Shown here: positions 25,849-34,435 of the stretch, piece by piece | Layout of the letters: every line of letters starts with the position of its first letter | Numbering within the stretch: position 1 is the stretch's first letter | Origin: Levilactobacillus tangyuanensis | GTDB lineage: Bacteria; Bacillota; Bacilli; Lactobacillales; Lactobacillaceae | Assembly: GCF_003946545.1 (NCBI RefSeq) | Contig: NZ_RHOA01000008.1 | Location: 36,267-100,266 of the forward strand | Direction of reading: 5' to 3' | Length of the DNA stretch: 64,000 nt | Made by a program: the position numbers and the translations under genes | The notes under the pieces: model-generated | Told to the model about the DNA's origin: nothing | What the model saw: only the letters and a program-made list of their open reading frames with translations | Databases searched by the model: none

Positions 25849-26928
25849 TTACTTAGACCCGAGAACTTTGTCTTGCCATTGTTGGCCTAACTTAACCGTT
25901 GCCTTGTTCCAAACTTCGTTACTCTTAACGTGGAAGACCTTCTTGTAGTTGCTTTGTGGGATTAACTTCTTTTCCACGTCGGCAGGTAACTTCACGCTGG
26001 AACGGATTGGCCGGGCGTAACCCTTAGCCAAGTTGATTTGACCTTGGTCGGACAGGATGAAGTTACGGGCTAACTTCGCTGCGTAAGGGTGAGCGGCGTT
26101 CTTGTTGATGATTTCAGTGTAACCACTGGTTACGGTACCATCGGTTGGCACGGTAATCTTGAAACGCTTGGAGTCGATGTGGTGCGCGTAGTTCAAGGCG
26201 TTGAAGTCCCACATAACGGCAACCTTCAATTCACCCTTTTGCATGTTTTGGATGTTAGGTTCAACCGTGGAGAGACGCTTCTTGGCGCCTAACTTGGCAA
26301 AGTAGTCTAAACCAGGCTTCAGGTCGTTTTCACTCCCACCGTTAGCGTATGAAGCCGCCAGAACGGAGTATTGGGCTTGGGCGGCTGAGGAAACGTCACC
26401 AATGGAAACCTTGTAGTCACCCTTAGCGAGGTCGGCCCATGACTTAGGCGCGTCGGCGGCCTTCACGTTCTTCGTGTCCGTAATGAAGACGATGGAACCA
26501 GAGTAACCAGCGGAGTAGTAACCCTTCTTATCCTTGGCCCAGCTAGGAATTTCCTTCCAGTACTTGGTCTTGTAAGGCGTTACCAGGTTTTGTTCAACGG
26601 CGGTTGGGGCAACGTTCAAACCAATATCACCAATGTCAGGGGAGTCGCTAGACTTAGCTTGCTTGAACTTTTGGAGTTCTTGCGCACTCGACATGTCAGT
26701 ATCGGTATGAGCAATGCTGTACTTGGACTTGATGTCGCTCCAAGTGCCAATCCAGTTAGCCCAAGTATCGGGCATCCCAACGGAAGCCACTTTGCCTTCC
26801 TTCTTGGCTTGCTTTTCAATGGTGCTCCAGCTATCCGACGTTGCCGTGGCCTTCTTACTTGAACAACCGGCCAGTGACGTAACCGCTAAGACGGCAGCCG
26901 CAGCCACCACTAAATTCCGTTTTAACAT
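25849..26928 (-). CDS. ABC importer substrate-binding lipoprotein
   Basis: The 359-residue protein has a lipoprotein signal with lipobox LAGC (Cys about 22) and a type-II binding-protein fold with segments such as WADLAKGDYKVSIGDVSSAAQAQY and HPYAAKLARNFILSDQGQ. It belongs to the ferric/spermidine/2-aminoethylphosphonate/phosphoglycerate cluster of binding proteins. No ferric-type Tyr-Tyr signature is obvious, and the operon also encodes two phosphoesterases, so I favour a phosphorylated organic substrate. It is the first gene of the operon. Confidence 0.88.
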   Translation of the reverse strand: MLKRNLVVAAAAVLAVTSLAGCSSKKATATSDSWSTIEKQAKKEGKVASVGMPDTWANWIGTWSDIKSKYSIAHTDTDMSSAQELQKFKQAKSSDSPDIGDIGLNVAPTAVEQNLVTPYKTKYWKEIPSWAKDKKGYYSAGYSGSIVFITDTKNVKAADAPKSWADLAKGDYKVSIGDVSSAAQAQYSVLAASYANGGSENDLKPGLDYFAKLGAKKRLSTVEPNIQNMQKGELKVAVMWDFNALNYAHHIDSKRFKITVPTDGTVTSGYTEIINKNAAHPYAAKLARNFILSDQGQINLAKGYARPIRSSVKLPADVEKKLIPQSNYKKVFHVKSNEVWNKATVKLGQQWQDKVLGSK

Positions 26929-27110
26929 TTTGTATGAACACTCCTCTTTCTCGATTTGGTACGGCTACTACACTAACCGATTTATGTAAATACTCTGCAA
27001 AATGACGGTATAATTCGTGTAAAGGTTGAATAAATAAAATAGTGTAACCGGTTTTCATAACCCTTGATAGACCGGGGATTAATCGGTGAGTCATTGATAA
27101 ATTTAGGCCG

Positions 27111-27156
27111 AAAAAAAGACGTCGAGATGATCAACCATGTTGATCATCTCGACGTC
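27111..27156 (-). terminator. Terminator of the NTF2-like gene
   Basis: A perfect 18-bp stem (27118-27135 with 27139-27156) around a 3-nt loop; seven T follow on the minus strand. Confidence 0.93.
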
Positions 27157-27172
27157 AATTTACTAGTCGCGG

Positions 27173-27505
27173 TTAGTCTGGCAGAATAGCCACCAGGGTT
27201 AATTTGTTATCGGCAACGCTAAACTTGAAGGGACTGGTGCCGTTAAAACCGTTACCGGTCACGGCTAATTGGACCGTCCAGTCCGTGGCGGAATCCTGTT
27301 GAAAGTCCACGAGTTCGAAGTGTGAGTCCTTGCCGATATTGTCGGTTTGATTCCATTTGGCAATGCCATCCGGACCATGATACTCGTTGCCCCAGTCATT
27401 GAGGGTGGCGTCCGAAGCAAATAATGCCACGAAGCCGGCCGAATCGGCGGCATTGATGGTGTTGATGAAGTCCGTAATCACAGTGGGTAAAGTTAAGTCG
27501 TCCAT
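27173..27505 (-). CDS. NTF2-like (SnoaL-type) small protein
   Basis: The 110-residue single-domain protein has the cone-shaped NTF2/SnoaL layout: an N-terminal helix pair (VITDFINTINAADSAGFVALFA), DATLNDWG, HGPDGIAKW and beta strands ending in LTLVAILPD. Such proteins bind small molecules or act as isomerases or hydrolases; the role is unknown. A minus-strand TTGACT (27574-27579) sits about 70 bp upstream as a possible -35. It is monocistronic, between strong terminators. Confidence 0.8.
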   Translation of the reverse strand: MDDLTLPTVITDFINTINAADSAGFVALFASDATLNDWGNEYHGPDGIAKWNQTDNIGKDSHFELVDFQQDSATDWTVQLAVTGNGFNGTSPFKFSVADNKLTLVAILPD

Positions 27506-27723
27506 GATAAGTCTCCTTTAGTGCGGCCGTTCGCCGGCCGGATTAGCTTTATAAAACCATATTAGAATTGATAAGTCAATGGATTGAACCATGTGGGGAC
27601 CTGATGATTAAGCGGTTTATCTCGCTGGAGCGACTTGGGACATGGTGCCAGCCTGTATCACGGACTCCAGCGATTGATGAAGGCGGGAGGTAGTGTTGCC
27701 CCTAAATTATCGAGGCGAACTAG

Positions 27724-27752
27724 TTGCCGTGCTTAATTGGATGACCTAAACT
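27724..27752 (+). promoter_or_regulatory. Promoter of the first matrixin-like protease gene
   Basis: TTGCCG (27724-27729), 17-bp spacer, TAAACT (27747-27752). The remainder of this gap shows no gene. Confidence 0.55.
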
Positions 27753-27789
27753 CAAATCAAGTTAAGTAGAGAATTGAGGGGTGAATGGT

Positions 27790-28515
27790 TTGAAGGTGGT
27801 CAGACGACTCCTGGTGGTCCTGGTGGTTGCTGTCGGCTTGTTCGTGCTTAGTAATTGGCCGACCCTTTCGTTGCAGTTTAGATACTATCATTCGGCGTTG
27901 ACCACGACGGCCGGGCAGCTGTTGAATCAAGACGGGTCCTCGGCGAGTTCGGGGAACACCAAGTCGAGTGGCCTGATTCTCCGAAACACGCAGGATGCAA
28001 CCACGCAGACCGGGGCCAACGCGACACCAGTCGAGGCGGCGGTGCAAGGCGTGCTCCTCGATCACCAGTACACCTACCAATTTGCCCGGCAGACGCCACT
28101 GGGGGCTCGGCGTGTCCTGACCAATGCCATTCAGACCTATAACGATACCGGGCTGGTTCACCTGACGCCGGGATCGGCGAAGAAGGGGCGCAATCACTTG
28201 ACGCTGGGTGTTTATCGTAAGCAGGAACCTAAGGATCAGTCAATCGTCGAGTATGGCCACGGGGGGCCGTTGATTACCCAGCGAATCAATTGGCGTGGCA
28301 TTGAGACTACCAATGCGGCGACGGCCAAATTAAACGCGACCTACCCACAGTCCTTCAAGAATTCCGTGGCGGTCCACGAGGTTGGACATGCGCTCGGGTT
28401 GGATCACAGCTCGGACAAGCGCTCCGTGATGACGCCCATTGACCAGGGACGTACGGTGTTATCGGCGGCCGATCGCAAGAGCCTGAAAGCCATTTATCAA
28501 AAAGCTCTGCATTAA
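27790..28515 (+). CDS. Membrane-anchored matrixin-type zinc metalloprotease (copy 1)
   Basis: The 241-residue protein has an N-terminal hydrophobic helix (residues about 6-22), a linker and a catalytic domain ending in HEVGHALGLDHSSDKRSVM. This HExxHxxGxxH motif followed by a Met-turn is the M10/matrixin metzincin signature. It should act outside the cell as an anchored or secreted protease. TTG 27790 has GAGGGG 9 bp upstream; GTG 27781 abuts the RBS. A paralogue lies at 30539. Confidence 0.83.
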   Translation: MKVVRRLLVVLVVAVGLFVLSNWPTLSLQFRYYHSALTTTAGQLLNQDGSSASSGNTKSSGLILRNTQDATTQTGANATPVEAAVQGVLLDHQYTYQFARQTPLGARRVLTNAIQTYNDTGLVHLTPGSAKKGRNHLTLGVYRKQEPKDQSIVEYGHGGPLITQRINWRGIETTNAATAKLNATYPQSFKNSVAVHEVGHALGLDHSSDKRSVMTPIDQGRTVLSAADRKSLKAIYQKALH

Positions 28516-28517
28516 AG

Positions 28518-28556
28518 AATGGGCCCCATGATGACGGTCATCGTGGGGCCCATTTT
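28518..28556. terminator. Bidirectional terminator between protease and MarR genes
   Basis: AATGGGCCCCA and TGGGGCCCATT form the base of a long stem with T runs on both sides. Confidence 0.85.
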
Positions 28557-28559
28557 GGG

Positions 28560-29000
28560 TTACTCGGCGTTAGGTTTGGTCTGGACGTGGGCCTGAATGG
28601 TGGCCATGGCGTCCAGAACTTGTTGCGTTTCGGTTGGCGTGAGGTTGGCAAAGAGGCACCGGACCTGTTCATCGGCTCGTTCATTAATGGTGGCCAATGA
28701 CGCCTCGCCGGCGGCCGTTAAGACTAGAATCTTGGTTCGCTTGTCGGCAGGATTGTTGGTCCGTTGTAAGAGGCCACGATCTTCTAACTTGGTTAATAAT
28801 CGACTCAGATAACCCTTGTCGATCGTCAGGGCCTGCGTGAGTTGCACGGCGGTGTTCCGCTGGTTTTCGCCGATTTCCAACAGGAGTCGGGCTTCAACTA
28901 GGGTCAGCGTCGTGTGGAGGTGGTACTTGTCCGTCAGCCGAAACAGCTGGGTATAGAACCGATCAAAATGTCGGATTTGGTGAATTGCGTGGCTATCCAT
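28560..29000 (-). CDS. MarR family transcriptional regulator
   Basis: The 146-residue winged-helix protein has LTQALTIDKGYLSRLLTKLEDRGLLQR as helix-turn-helix (residues about 50-76) and the wing RTNNPADKRTKILVLT. ATG 29000 has GGAGGG 8 bp upstream; the upstream open frame would read through the operator. It diverges from an MFS exporter, with two operator arms in the shared promoter region, so it is a probable repressor of itself and the exporter. Confidence 0.9.
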   Translation of the reverse strand: MDSHAIHQIRHFDRFYTQLFRLTDKYHLHTTLTLVEARLLLEIGENQRNTAVQLTQALTIDKGYLSRLLTKLEDRGLLQRTNNPADKRTKILVLTAAGEASLATINERADEQVRCLFANLTPTETQQVLDAMATIQAHVQTKPNAE

Positions 29001-29016
29001 ATGATTTCCCTCCAGT

Positions 29017-29070
29017 AGTTGACAAAAGCAACTAGTGTCATTATGCTTATTACAGTTGCTTTTGTCAACT
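29017..29070. promoter_or_regulatory. Divergent promoters with paired MarR operators
   Basis: Two 17-bp arms, AGTTGACAAAAGCAACT (29017-29033) and its exact complement (29054-29070), are 20 bp apart. Each arm is itself a dyad (AGTTG-N7-CAACT) and contains a TTGACA -35. Plus strand: TTGACA-17-TATGCT (29019-29047). Minus strand: TTGACA-17-CATAAT. Confidence 0.85.
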
Positions 29071-29097
29071 AAAACTAAAAGAGGTCGGCGAATCAGT

Positions 29098-30465
29098 ATG
29101 CACAGACACCAAGTTTCCTTCATGCTTCTCATGGTTGGGGCCTTTCTCAGTGTCCTCAACCAAACCCTGATGTCCACGGCCTTACCAGCAATCATGCGGG
29201 CCTTTAGCATTACTACGGCTCAGGGGCAGTGGTTAAACAATGGGTATCTCCTGATCAATGCGCTGATGATTCCCACAACGGCGTACCTGATCAAGCGGTA
29301 TACGACGCGTCAACTTTATCTGACGGCAGCAGTCATCTTCATGGTGGGGTCGTTGATTGGGGCTGTCGCCACCCAATATCCCATCCTGATCATCGGCCGG
29401 ATGATTCAGGCGTTGGGGGCCGGGGTCGTGATTCCCCTGGTCAATGTGGTGGTGATGACCTCGACACCACCCAGTCAACGGGGTGCCGCGATGGGCGTCG
29501 TTGGGTTGGCGTTAAACCTGGCACCGGTGCTGGGGCCCACGGTGGCCGGGGCGATCCTCGAGCACCTCAGTTGGCGGTACTTATTCGGGCTTACCTTGCC
29601 CTTGATGCTGGTAGATATTCTGCTGGCAACCAAGTTATTACATAATGTCGGTCATCTGGAGCACTTCCGGTTAGACCGAATGGGGCTGTTATTGTCGGGC
29701 TTTGGCCTGACATTGGCCCTCTATAGTTTCTCAAATGTTGGGGAGACGGCGTTCCTGTCGTTGAAGGGCATTGTGCCGCTGGTGGCCGGCCTCGTGCTCC
29801 TCAGTCTGTTTGTCCACTGCCAATTCAAGCGGACCCATCCCTTATTAAACCTACACGTCTTCGACTATCGGCAGTTTATCTTGCCCCTAATTATCAATAT
29901 GTTGTTGATGGTGACGATGTATGGGAATTCGGTAATTATTCCCATCTTGGTGCAAAATGTTTTCCACCATAGTGCGTTGGTCTCCGGGCTAACCCTGCTA
30001 CCGGGATCGGTGATGACCGCAATTATTTCTCCCCTTAGTGGTCGCTTTTATGACCGATATAATTTTCGGCGGATGGTGATTACCGGGCTATGTATCGATA
30101 TGACCGGGTCGCTACTCCTGAGCTCGACGGGTAGTCAGTCGTCAATCTGGTTCGTGGTGTTGGGACAAACGATTCGCCAATTTGGCCTGGTGCTCGTCCT
30201 GATTCCCATTCAGACACATGCCTGGTGCATGTTGCCGGCGCCAATGATTCCGGATGGTGTGGCCGTGTACAACACCCTGCGCCAGGTGGCGGCATCCTTC
30301 GGGACGGCCCTGCTGGTGGCGATTATCAGCGTGACGGCCAGTGGCCAATGGCATTGGTCCATGAACAGTCAGCTGGTGGGGATTAAGCTCAGCTATTTGT
30401 CATCCACGATTATGGTTGGGATCTGCGTCCTGTTAGCCCGACAACTCAGGCGGGCCCATGCCTAA
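29098..30465 (+). CDS. MFS multidrug-type efflux transporter (DHA2 family)
   Basis: The 455-residue protein has about 13-14 hydrophobic helices. Motif A variant IKRYTTRQLY follows helix 2, the DHA signature LNQTLMSTALPAIM is in helix 1, and the GMIQALGAG-like motif is GRMIQALGAGVVIP. It exports drugs or toxic compounds using the proton gradient. ATG 29098 follows GAGG at 12 bp. It is controlled by the divergent MarR gene. Confidence 0.9.
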   Translation: MHRHQVSFMLLMVGAFLSVLNQTLMSTALPAIMRAFSITTAQGQWLNNGYLLINALMIPTTAYLIKRYTTRQLYLTAAVIFMVGSLIGAVATQYPILIIGRMIQALGAGVVIPLVNVVVMTSTPPSQRGAAMGVVGLALNLAPVLGPTVAGAILEHLSWRYLFGLTLPLMLVDILLATKLLHNVGHLEHFRLDRMGLLLSGFGLTLALYSFSNVGETAFLSLKGIVPLVAGLVLLSLFVHCQFKRTHPLLNLHVFDYRQFILPLIINMLLMVTMYGNSVIIPILVQNVFHHSALVSGLTLLPGSVMTAIISPLSGRFYDRYNFRRMVITGLCIDMTGSLLLSSTGSQSSIWFVVLGQTIRQFGLVLVLIPIQTHAWCMLPAPMIPDGVAVYNTLRQVAASFGTALLVAIISVTASGQWHWSMNSQLVGIKLSYLSSTIMVGICVLLARQLRRAHA

Positions 30466-30473
30466 CGGGTCGT

Positions 30474-30502
30474 TTGCACCGATTGTCACGAAAGCTTAGA
30501 AT
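30474..30502 (+). promoter_or_regulatory. Promoter of the second matrixin-like protease gene
   Basis: TTGCAC (30474-30479), 17-bp spacer, TAGAAT (30497-30502). Confidence 0.55.
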
Positions 30503-30538
30503 CAGAGTAACTGATTGAGCAGAGAGCGGGGTGGGCAG

Positions 30539-31237
30539 ATGAAACGATATTGGCGTTGGGTGATTGGATTAGGTGTGATTGTGGCAGCGGTCTTGATCTT
30601 AAACGGTCGAACCCTCCGGCGGTCGGTGGCTACCCACGTGACCCATGCGAGTGTGAGCCTGGTGGAACGCTTGCAGAATAAGGTCATTCCGAAATGGACT
30701 GGGGCCAAGACCCCGTCCAGCACGAGTAGCAGCATCGATGCGACGGACGACCAAACCACGCCGGTCGAGGCCTCGGCACAGGATGTGGCTATCAAGCCAA
30801 CCTACTATTATCACTTCACCCCACAGACCCCAGCAGCCGCGCGCGAGGCCTTCCTGCAGGCGGTTAAGGTCTATAACCAGACCGGGATTGTTCACCTGCG
30901 CCCGGGTACGGCCAGTGACAACCAAAATGACCTCACCTTTAGCATTTACCATAAGGCCCTGGTTAAGGGGCACACGGGTATCGAGCTCGGCATCGGGGGC
31001 GTTAATGTGACCCGTACCGTGTCATGGCAGGGGACCAAGGTTCGCAATCAGGCCAAGGCAACCTTTAATGCCACGTATCCTCGGTCGTTTAAGGAATCGG
31101 TGGCCCTGCATGAGATTGGCCATGCGATGGGCCTGGGCCACAGCAGCTCGACGAGTTCCGTCATGTTTCCCTACGATCGAGGGAATCGACAGCTTTCGGC
31201 CGCCGATTTGGCCGGATTGAAGACGATTTATAAATAA
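30539..31237 (+). CDS. Membrane-anchored matrixin-type zinc metalloprotease (copy 2)
   Basis: The 232-residue protein is a paralogue of the gene at 27790 with the same layout: one N-terminal helix (residues about 7-23), a linker rich in Ser/Thr, and HEIGHAMGLGHSSSTSSVMFP, the metzincin zinc motif and Met-turn. Shared blocks such as TPQTPAAAREAF versus RQTPLGARRVL and NATYPRSFKESVALHE versus NATYPQSFKNSVAVHE show duplication and divergence. ATG 30539 follows GCGGGG. Confidence 0.83.
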   Translation: MKRYWRWVIGLGVIVAAVLILNGRTLRRSVATHVTHASVSLVERLQNKVIPKWTGAKTPSSTSSSIDATDDQTTPVEASAQDVAIKPTYYYHFTPQTPAAAREAFLQAVKVYNQTGIVHLRPGTASDNQNDLTFSIYHKALVKGHTGIELGIGGVNVTRTVSWQGTKVRNQAKATFNATYPRSFKESVALHEIGHAMGLGHSSSTSSVMFPYDRGNRQLSAADLAGLKTIYK

Positions 31238-31248
31238 CATTGTGCGAG

Positions 31249-31286
31249 CGCCGACTTCTCCCGTGTGGAGAAACGGCGTTTTTTTG
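31249..31286 (+). terminator. Terminator of the second protease gene
   Basis: CGCCG-TTCTCC pairs with GGAGAA-CGGCG, then seven T. Confidence 0.8.
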
Positions 31287-31542
31287 TGGCCGGCAAGTCG
31301 CCTGCCGATTAGTTTGGTTAACGACCATTGCCGGGTCGTGACCGAAAAAGCCCTAGAAGCGAAGGTGGGGCGGTTGTACCAATGGTTAAATTCTTGATTA
31401 ACTTAACGGGCAAACTAAAAGTTGGTTCGTTTATTCGGGTTTTGCTTTTCTTCACGATCTTAATCTGGTATAGTCTGAGTTGAGATAGCTAACTATTTCT
31501 AACTATAAGCATATTAATATTCGGATTTAGGAGGAAAACACC
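31287..31542 (+). promoter_or_regulatory. Promoter and leader of the purine permease gene
   Basis: TTTTCT (31446-31451), 17-bp spacer, TATAGT (31469-31474), giving a leader of about 65 nt with the AT-rich dyad ATAG-CTAA-CTAT. I looked for a purine riboswitch and do not see one. Confidence 0.5.
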
Positions 31543-33000
31543 GTGGACAATTTCTTTAAACTTAAGGAGTCAGGCACCACCGTCGGCACTGAAATTGCGG
31601 CCGGCGTCACCACCTTTTTCGCCATGTCATATATCTTATTCGTTAATCCACAAATTCTGGGACAAACGGGGATGCCCCAACAGGCAGTATTTCTGGCCAC
31701 CATTATTGCCTCCGTGGCCGGGACACTGGTCATGGGACTCTTCGCCAACGTCCCCTATGCGGTCGCACCGGGGATGGGGCTGAACGCCTTCTTCACCTAC
31801 ACCGTGGTCATGGGGCTTGGTTTCAAGTGGCAACAGGCCCTGGCCTTGGTCTTCTTCTGTGGCATTATTAATATCATTATTACGGCAACTAAGATTCGGA
31901 AGATGTTGATTTCGGCCATTCCCTTGAATTTGCAATTAGCCATCAGTGGTGGGATTGGGGCGTTCATTGCCTACGTCGGACTGAAAAACGCGAACTTTCT
32001 GCAATTTACCAGTGATGCCAATAATATTGTTTCAATCAACGGGCAGGCCTTCAAGGCCACCCAAAAGACCTTTGAACAGGGGGTTGGATCGGTCGTCACC
32101 GGCGGTGGTATCGTGCCCGCGTTAGCCAACTTTACGTCGCCGGCCCTGGTTCTCGCCCTGATTGGCCTGGTCATTACCGTGATCTTCAAGGTTAAGAAGG
32201 TTCCCGGTGCCTTATTGATTGGGATTCTGGCGACCACGTTAATCGGGATTCCCATGGGCGTGACCAATCTTCATCTGGCCAGTGGTTATTCCATTGGGTC
32301 TTCCCTCCATGAACTAGGGACGACCTTCCTGGCCGCCTTTTCGGCCGAAGGGATGGGGTCGCTCTTCACGGAACATAACCGCGTGATCCTAGTCTTGATG
32401 ACGATTCTTTCCTTTAGTCTCTCCGACACGTTTGATTCTCTGGGGACCTTCATCGGGACCGGACGGCAAACGGGGATCTTCTCTGGTGAGAAGGAGTTGG
32501 CCTTGGAACAAGAACCCGGCTTCAAGTCCAAGCTGGATAAGGCCCTGTTCGCTGATTCCATTGCTACCGGGGTGGGGTCCATCTTTGGGACGTCTAACCT
32601 GACGACTTATGTTGAAAGCTCTGCCGGGATCGGTGCCGGTGGGCGTACCGGCTTGACCAGTGTCGTAGTCGCGGTCCTCTTTCTGATTAGCTCGCTGGCC
32701 TCGCCACTGTTGTCCATCATTCCAACGGCTGCCATTGCGCCATCGTTGATTCTGGTTGGGATTATGATGATGAGCTCACTGGGTAAGATTCCTTGGCACG
32801 ACCTGAACGAGGCCATTCCAGCCTTCATGACCACGTTCATCATGGCGTTTGCCTACAACATTACCTACGGCATCGCCGCTGGCTTTATCTTCTACTGTGT
32901 CGTGAAGTTGGTTCTGGGGAAGGCCCGGGAGGTTCATCCATTGATTTGGATTGTCTCATTGCTCTTCGTGATTAACTTCGCCGTGTTGGCAATCGTTTAA
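31543..33000 (+). CDS. NCS2 family purine permease (AzgA/PbuG type)
   Basis: The 485-residue transporter has 12-14 helices. Family blocks are GVTTFFAMSYILFVNP (residues about 22-37), ANVPYAVAPGMGLNAFF (about 70-86), SLSDTFDSLGTFIG and TSNLTTYVESSAGIGAGGRTG (about 350-370), which places it in the adenine/hypoxanthine/guanine branch. It takes up purine bases with protons. Start is GTG 31543 with GGAGGA 8 bp upstream. Monocistronic. Confidence 0.93.
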   Translation: MDNFFKLKESGTTVGTEIAAGVTTFFAMSYILFVNPQILGQTGMPQQAVFLATIIASVAGTLVMGLFANVPYAVAPGMGLNAFFTYTVVMGLGFKWQQALALVFFCGIINIIITATKIRKMLISAIPLNLQLAISGGIGAFIAYVGLKNANFLQFTSDANNIVSINGQAFKATQKTFEQGVGSVVTGGGIVPALANFTSPALVLALIGLVITVIFKVKKVPGALLIGILATTLIGIPMGVTNLHLASGYSIGSSLHELGTTFLAAFSAEGMGSLFTEHNRVILVLMTILSFSLSDTFDSLGTFIGTGRQTGIFSGEKELALEQEPGFKSKLDKALFADSIATGVGSIFGTSNLTTYVESSAGIGAGGRTGLTSVVVAVLFLISSLASPLLSIIPTAAIAPSLILVGIMMMSSLGKIPWHDLNEAIPAFMTTFIMAFAYNITYGIAAGFIFYCVVKLVLGKAREVHPLIWIVSLLFVINFAVLAIV

Positions 33001-33023
33001 CGCCGAACTGATAACGTTTCATC

Positions 33024-33068
33024 AAAAATCGTTACCGAACCTTTCTAGGGTCGGCAACGATTTTTTGG
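33024..33068 (+). terminator. Terminator of the purine permease gene
   Basis: AATCGTTACCGAACC pairs with GGGTCGGCAACGATT, followed by T. Confidence 0.85.
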
Positions 33069-33236
33069 TGGAGTGAATTATCGCGGGTAAAAAGTCGTAT
33101 AATCTGACTTGTAAGCAGGAAAGGCCAACTTAAGTCATGATCAGCGTGCCACGCCGTACCAGGAGGTCCGGGGTGGCATTTTATCTAGCATGACCGACTA
33201 TTTTTAGTGGTCGGACGAGACTTTTTCTAATTACAG

Positions 33237-33257
33237 GTGTACAGTATAATTGTACAC
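33237..33257. promoter_or_regulatory. Operator-like dyad over the -10 of the first glutathione peroxidase gene
   Basis: GTGTACA (33237-33243) and TGTACAC (33251-33257) flank TATAAT (33245-33250) as a perfect 7-7-7 dyad. Its core, TACAGTATAATTGTA, resembles an OhrR-type box. A related half-site GTGTACAATTGT precedes the second peroxidase gene (about 33802-33813). Confidence 0.6.
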
Positions 33258-33295
33258 AACTAAAAAGTAACTGGTTCCAGAAGGGCGGTTTCACA

Positions 33296-33781
33296 ATGGC
33301 AAGAATTTATGATTTTCAAGAAACTGAAATGAATGGTCACGCAATTGATTTCAATGATTACCGCGGCAAAGTGGTTTTGATTGTTAATACCGCCAGTAAA
33401 TGTGGCCTCGCACCACAGCTTGAGGGCTTAGAAGATCTCTATCAACGCTTCCATGCGGAGGGCTTAGAAGTGGTCGGATTACCTTCGAACCAATTTCGAC
33501 AAGAGCTGGGGTCGGACAAAGAGATTAGCGAGTACTGCCAACTTCATTATGGGGTGACATTTCCAATGACAAAACCAATTCGGGTGAATGGTGCCGAAGA
33601 GGATGAGTTATTCACGTACTTGAAGAAGACGGCGGGGCACGGCCGAATCAAGTGGAACTTTACCAAGTTCTTGATTGGCCGGGATGGTAACCTGATTGAC
33701 CGGTTCGCACCGGTGACGAAGCCAGAGAAATTGGTTAAGGTGATCAAGGCGGCACTGCGTTCTGAGACCGAGCCGGATTAG
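33296..33781 (+). CDS. Glutathione peroxidase family thiol peroxidase (first of pair)
   Basis: The 161-residue thioredoxin-fold peroxidase has the catalytic Cys in NTASKCG (residues about 31-37), Gln in LPSNQF (about 65-70) and Trp in WNFTKFLIGRDG (about 122). The catalytic residue is Cys, not selenocysteine, so thioredoxin is a likely electron donor. It reduces peroxides in the cytosol. ATG 33296 follows AGAAGGGCGG. A second, similar gene lies 90 bp downstream. Confidence 0.93.
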   Translation: MARIYDFQETEMNGHAIDFNDYRGKVVLIVNTASKCGLAPQLEGLEDLYQRFHAEGLEVVGLPSNQFRQELGSDKEISEYCQLHYGVTFPMTKPIRVNGAEEDELFTYLKKTAGHGRIKWNFTKFLIGRDGNLIDRFAPVTKPEKLVKVIKAALRSETEPD

Positions 33782-33871
33782 CGGCTTAATTTTAATGGTT
33801 GGTGTACAATTGTTTTTAGGGTAACTTATCGCACTATCACAGATGAGCTGATTGGAAAGGATGATTTAATC

Positions 33872-34345
33872 GTGACGACTGTTTATGATTTTTCCGAAAC
33901 CGAAATGGGTGGCAAGACCATCGACCTGAAAGACTACGAAGGCAAGGTAGTCTTAATTGTTAATACCGCTAGTAAATGTGGGTTCACACCACAATTCAAG
34001 GGCTTGGAGTCGTTGTACAAAAAGTATCACGACCAAGGCCTAGAAGTACTGGGGTTGCCATCTAACCAATTCAAGCAAGAATTAGATTCTGACGAAGCCG
34101 CCAGTGAATTCTGCCAAATGCATTATGGGGTCACTTTCCCAATTACGACTCGGGTTGCCGTTAACGGTGACGACGAGGATGCGCTCTTCACTTACCTGAA
34201 GGATGCTTCCGGTGAAGGCGACATCGAATGGAACTTCACCAAGTTCTTGGTTGGTCGCGATGGCCAACTGGTCAGCCGCTTCACCCCTGACACCGAACCT
34301 GAAAGCTTTGAAGCCGACATCGTGAAGGCGTTGGCCGCAAAATAA
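33872..34345 (+). CDS. Glutathione peroxidase family thiol peroxidase (second of pair)
   Basis: The 157-residue paralogue of the preceding gene has NTASKCGFTP, LPSNQFKQEL and EWNFTKFLVGRDG, so all catalytic residues are kept. GTG 33872 follows AAAGGA. The intergenic half-site GTGTACAATTGT suggests common redox regulation, though each gene may have its own promoter. A terminator (34366-34398) follows. Confidence 0.93.
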   Translation: MTTVYDFSETEMGGKTIDLKDYEGKVVLIVNTASKCGFTPQFKGLESLYKKYHDQGLEVLGLPSNQFKQELDSDEAASEFCQMHYGVTFPITTRVAVNGDDEDALFTYLKDASGEGDIEWNFTKFLVGRDGQLVSRFTPDTEPESFEADIVKALAAK

Positions 34346-34365
34346 TCGATTAATTTTAACTAGTC

Positions 34366-34398
34366 GCTGCTGGAGTAATCCAGCGGCGGCTTTTCTTT
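34366..34398 (+). terminator. Terminator of the peroxidase genes
   Basis: GCTGCTGGA pairs with TCCAGCGGC around GTAA, then T-rich sequence. Confidence 0.75.
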
Positions 34399-34435
34399 TG
34401 GTCTTTGGATGACCGCCGTCGGCGGTCCGGGGCTA

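Noticed and set aside
31287..31542. Purine riboswitch before the NCS2 permease
   Set aside because: The leader is only about 65 nt after the -10, and none of the conserved purine-aptamer loop sequences is visible.
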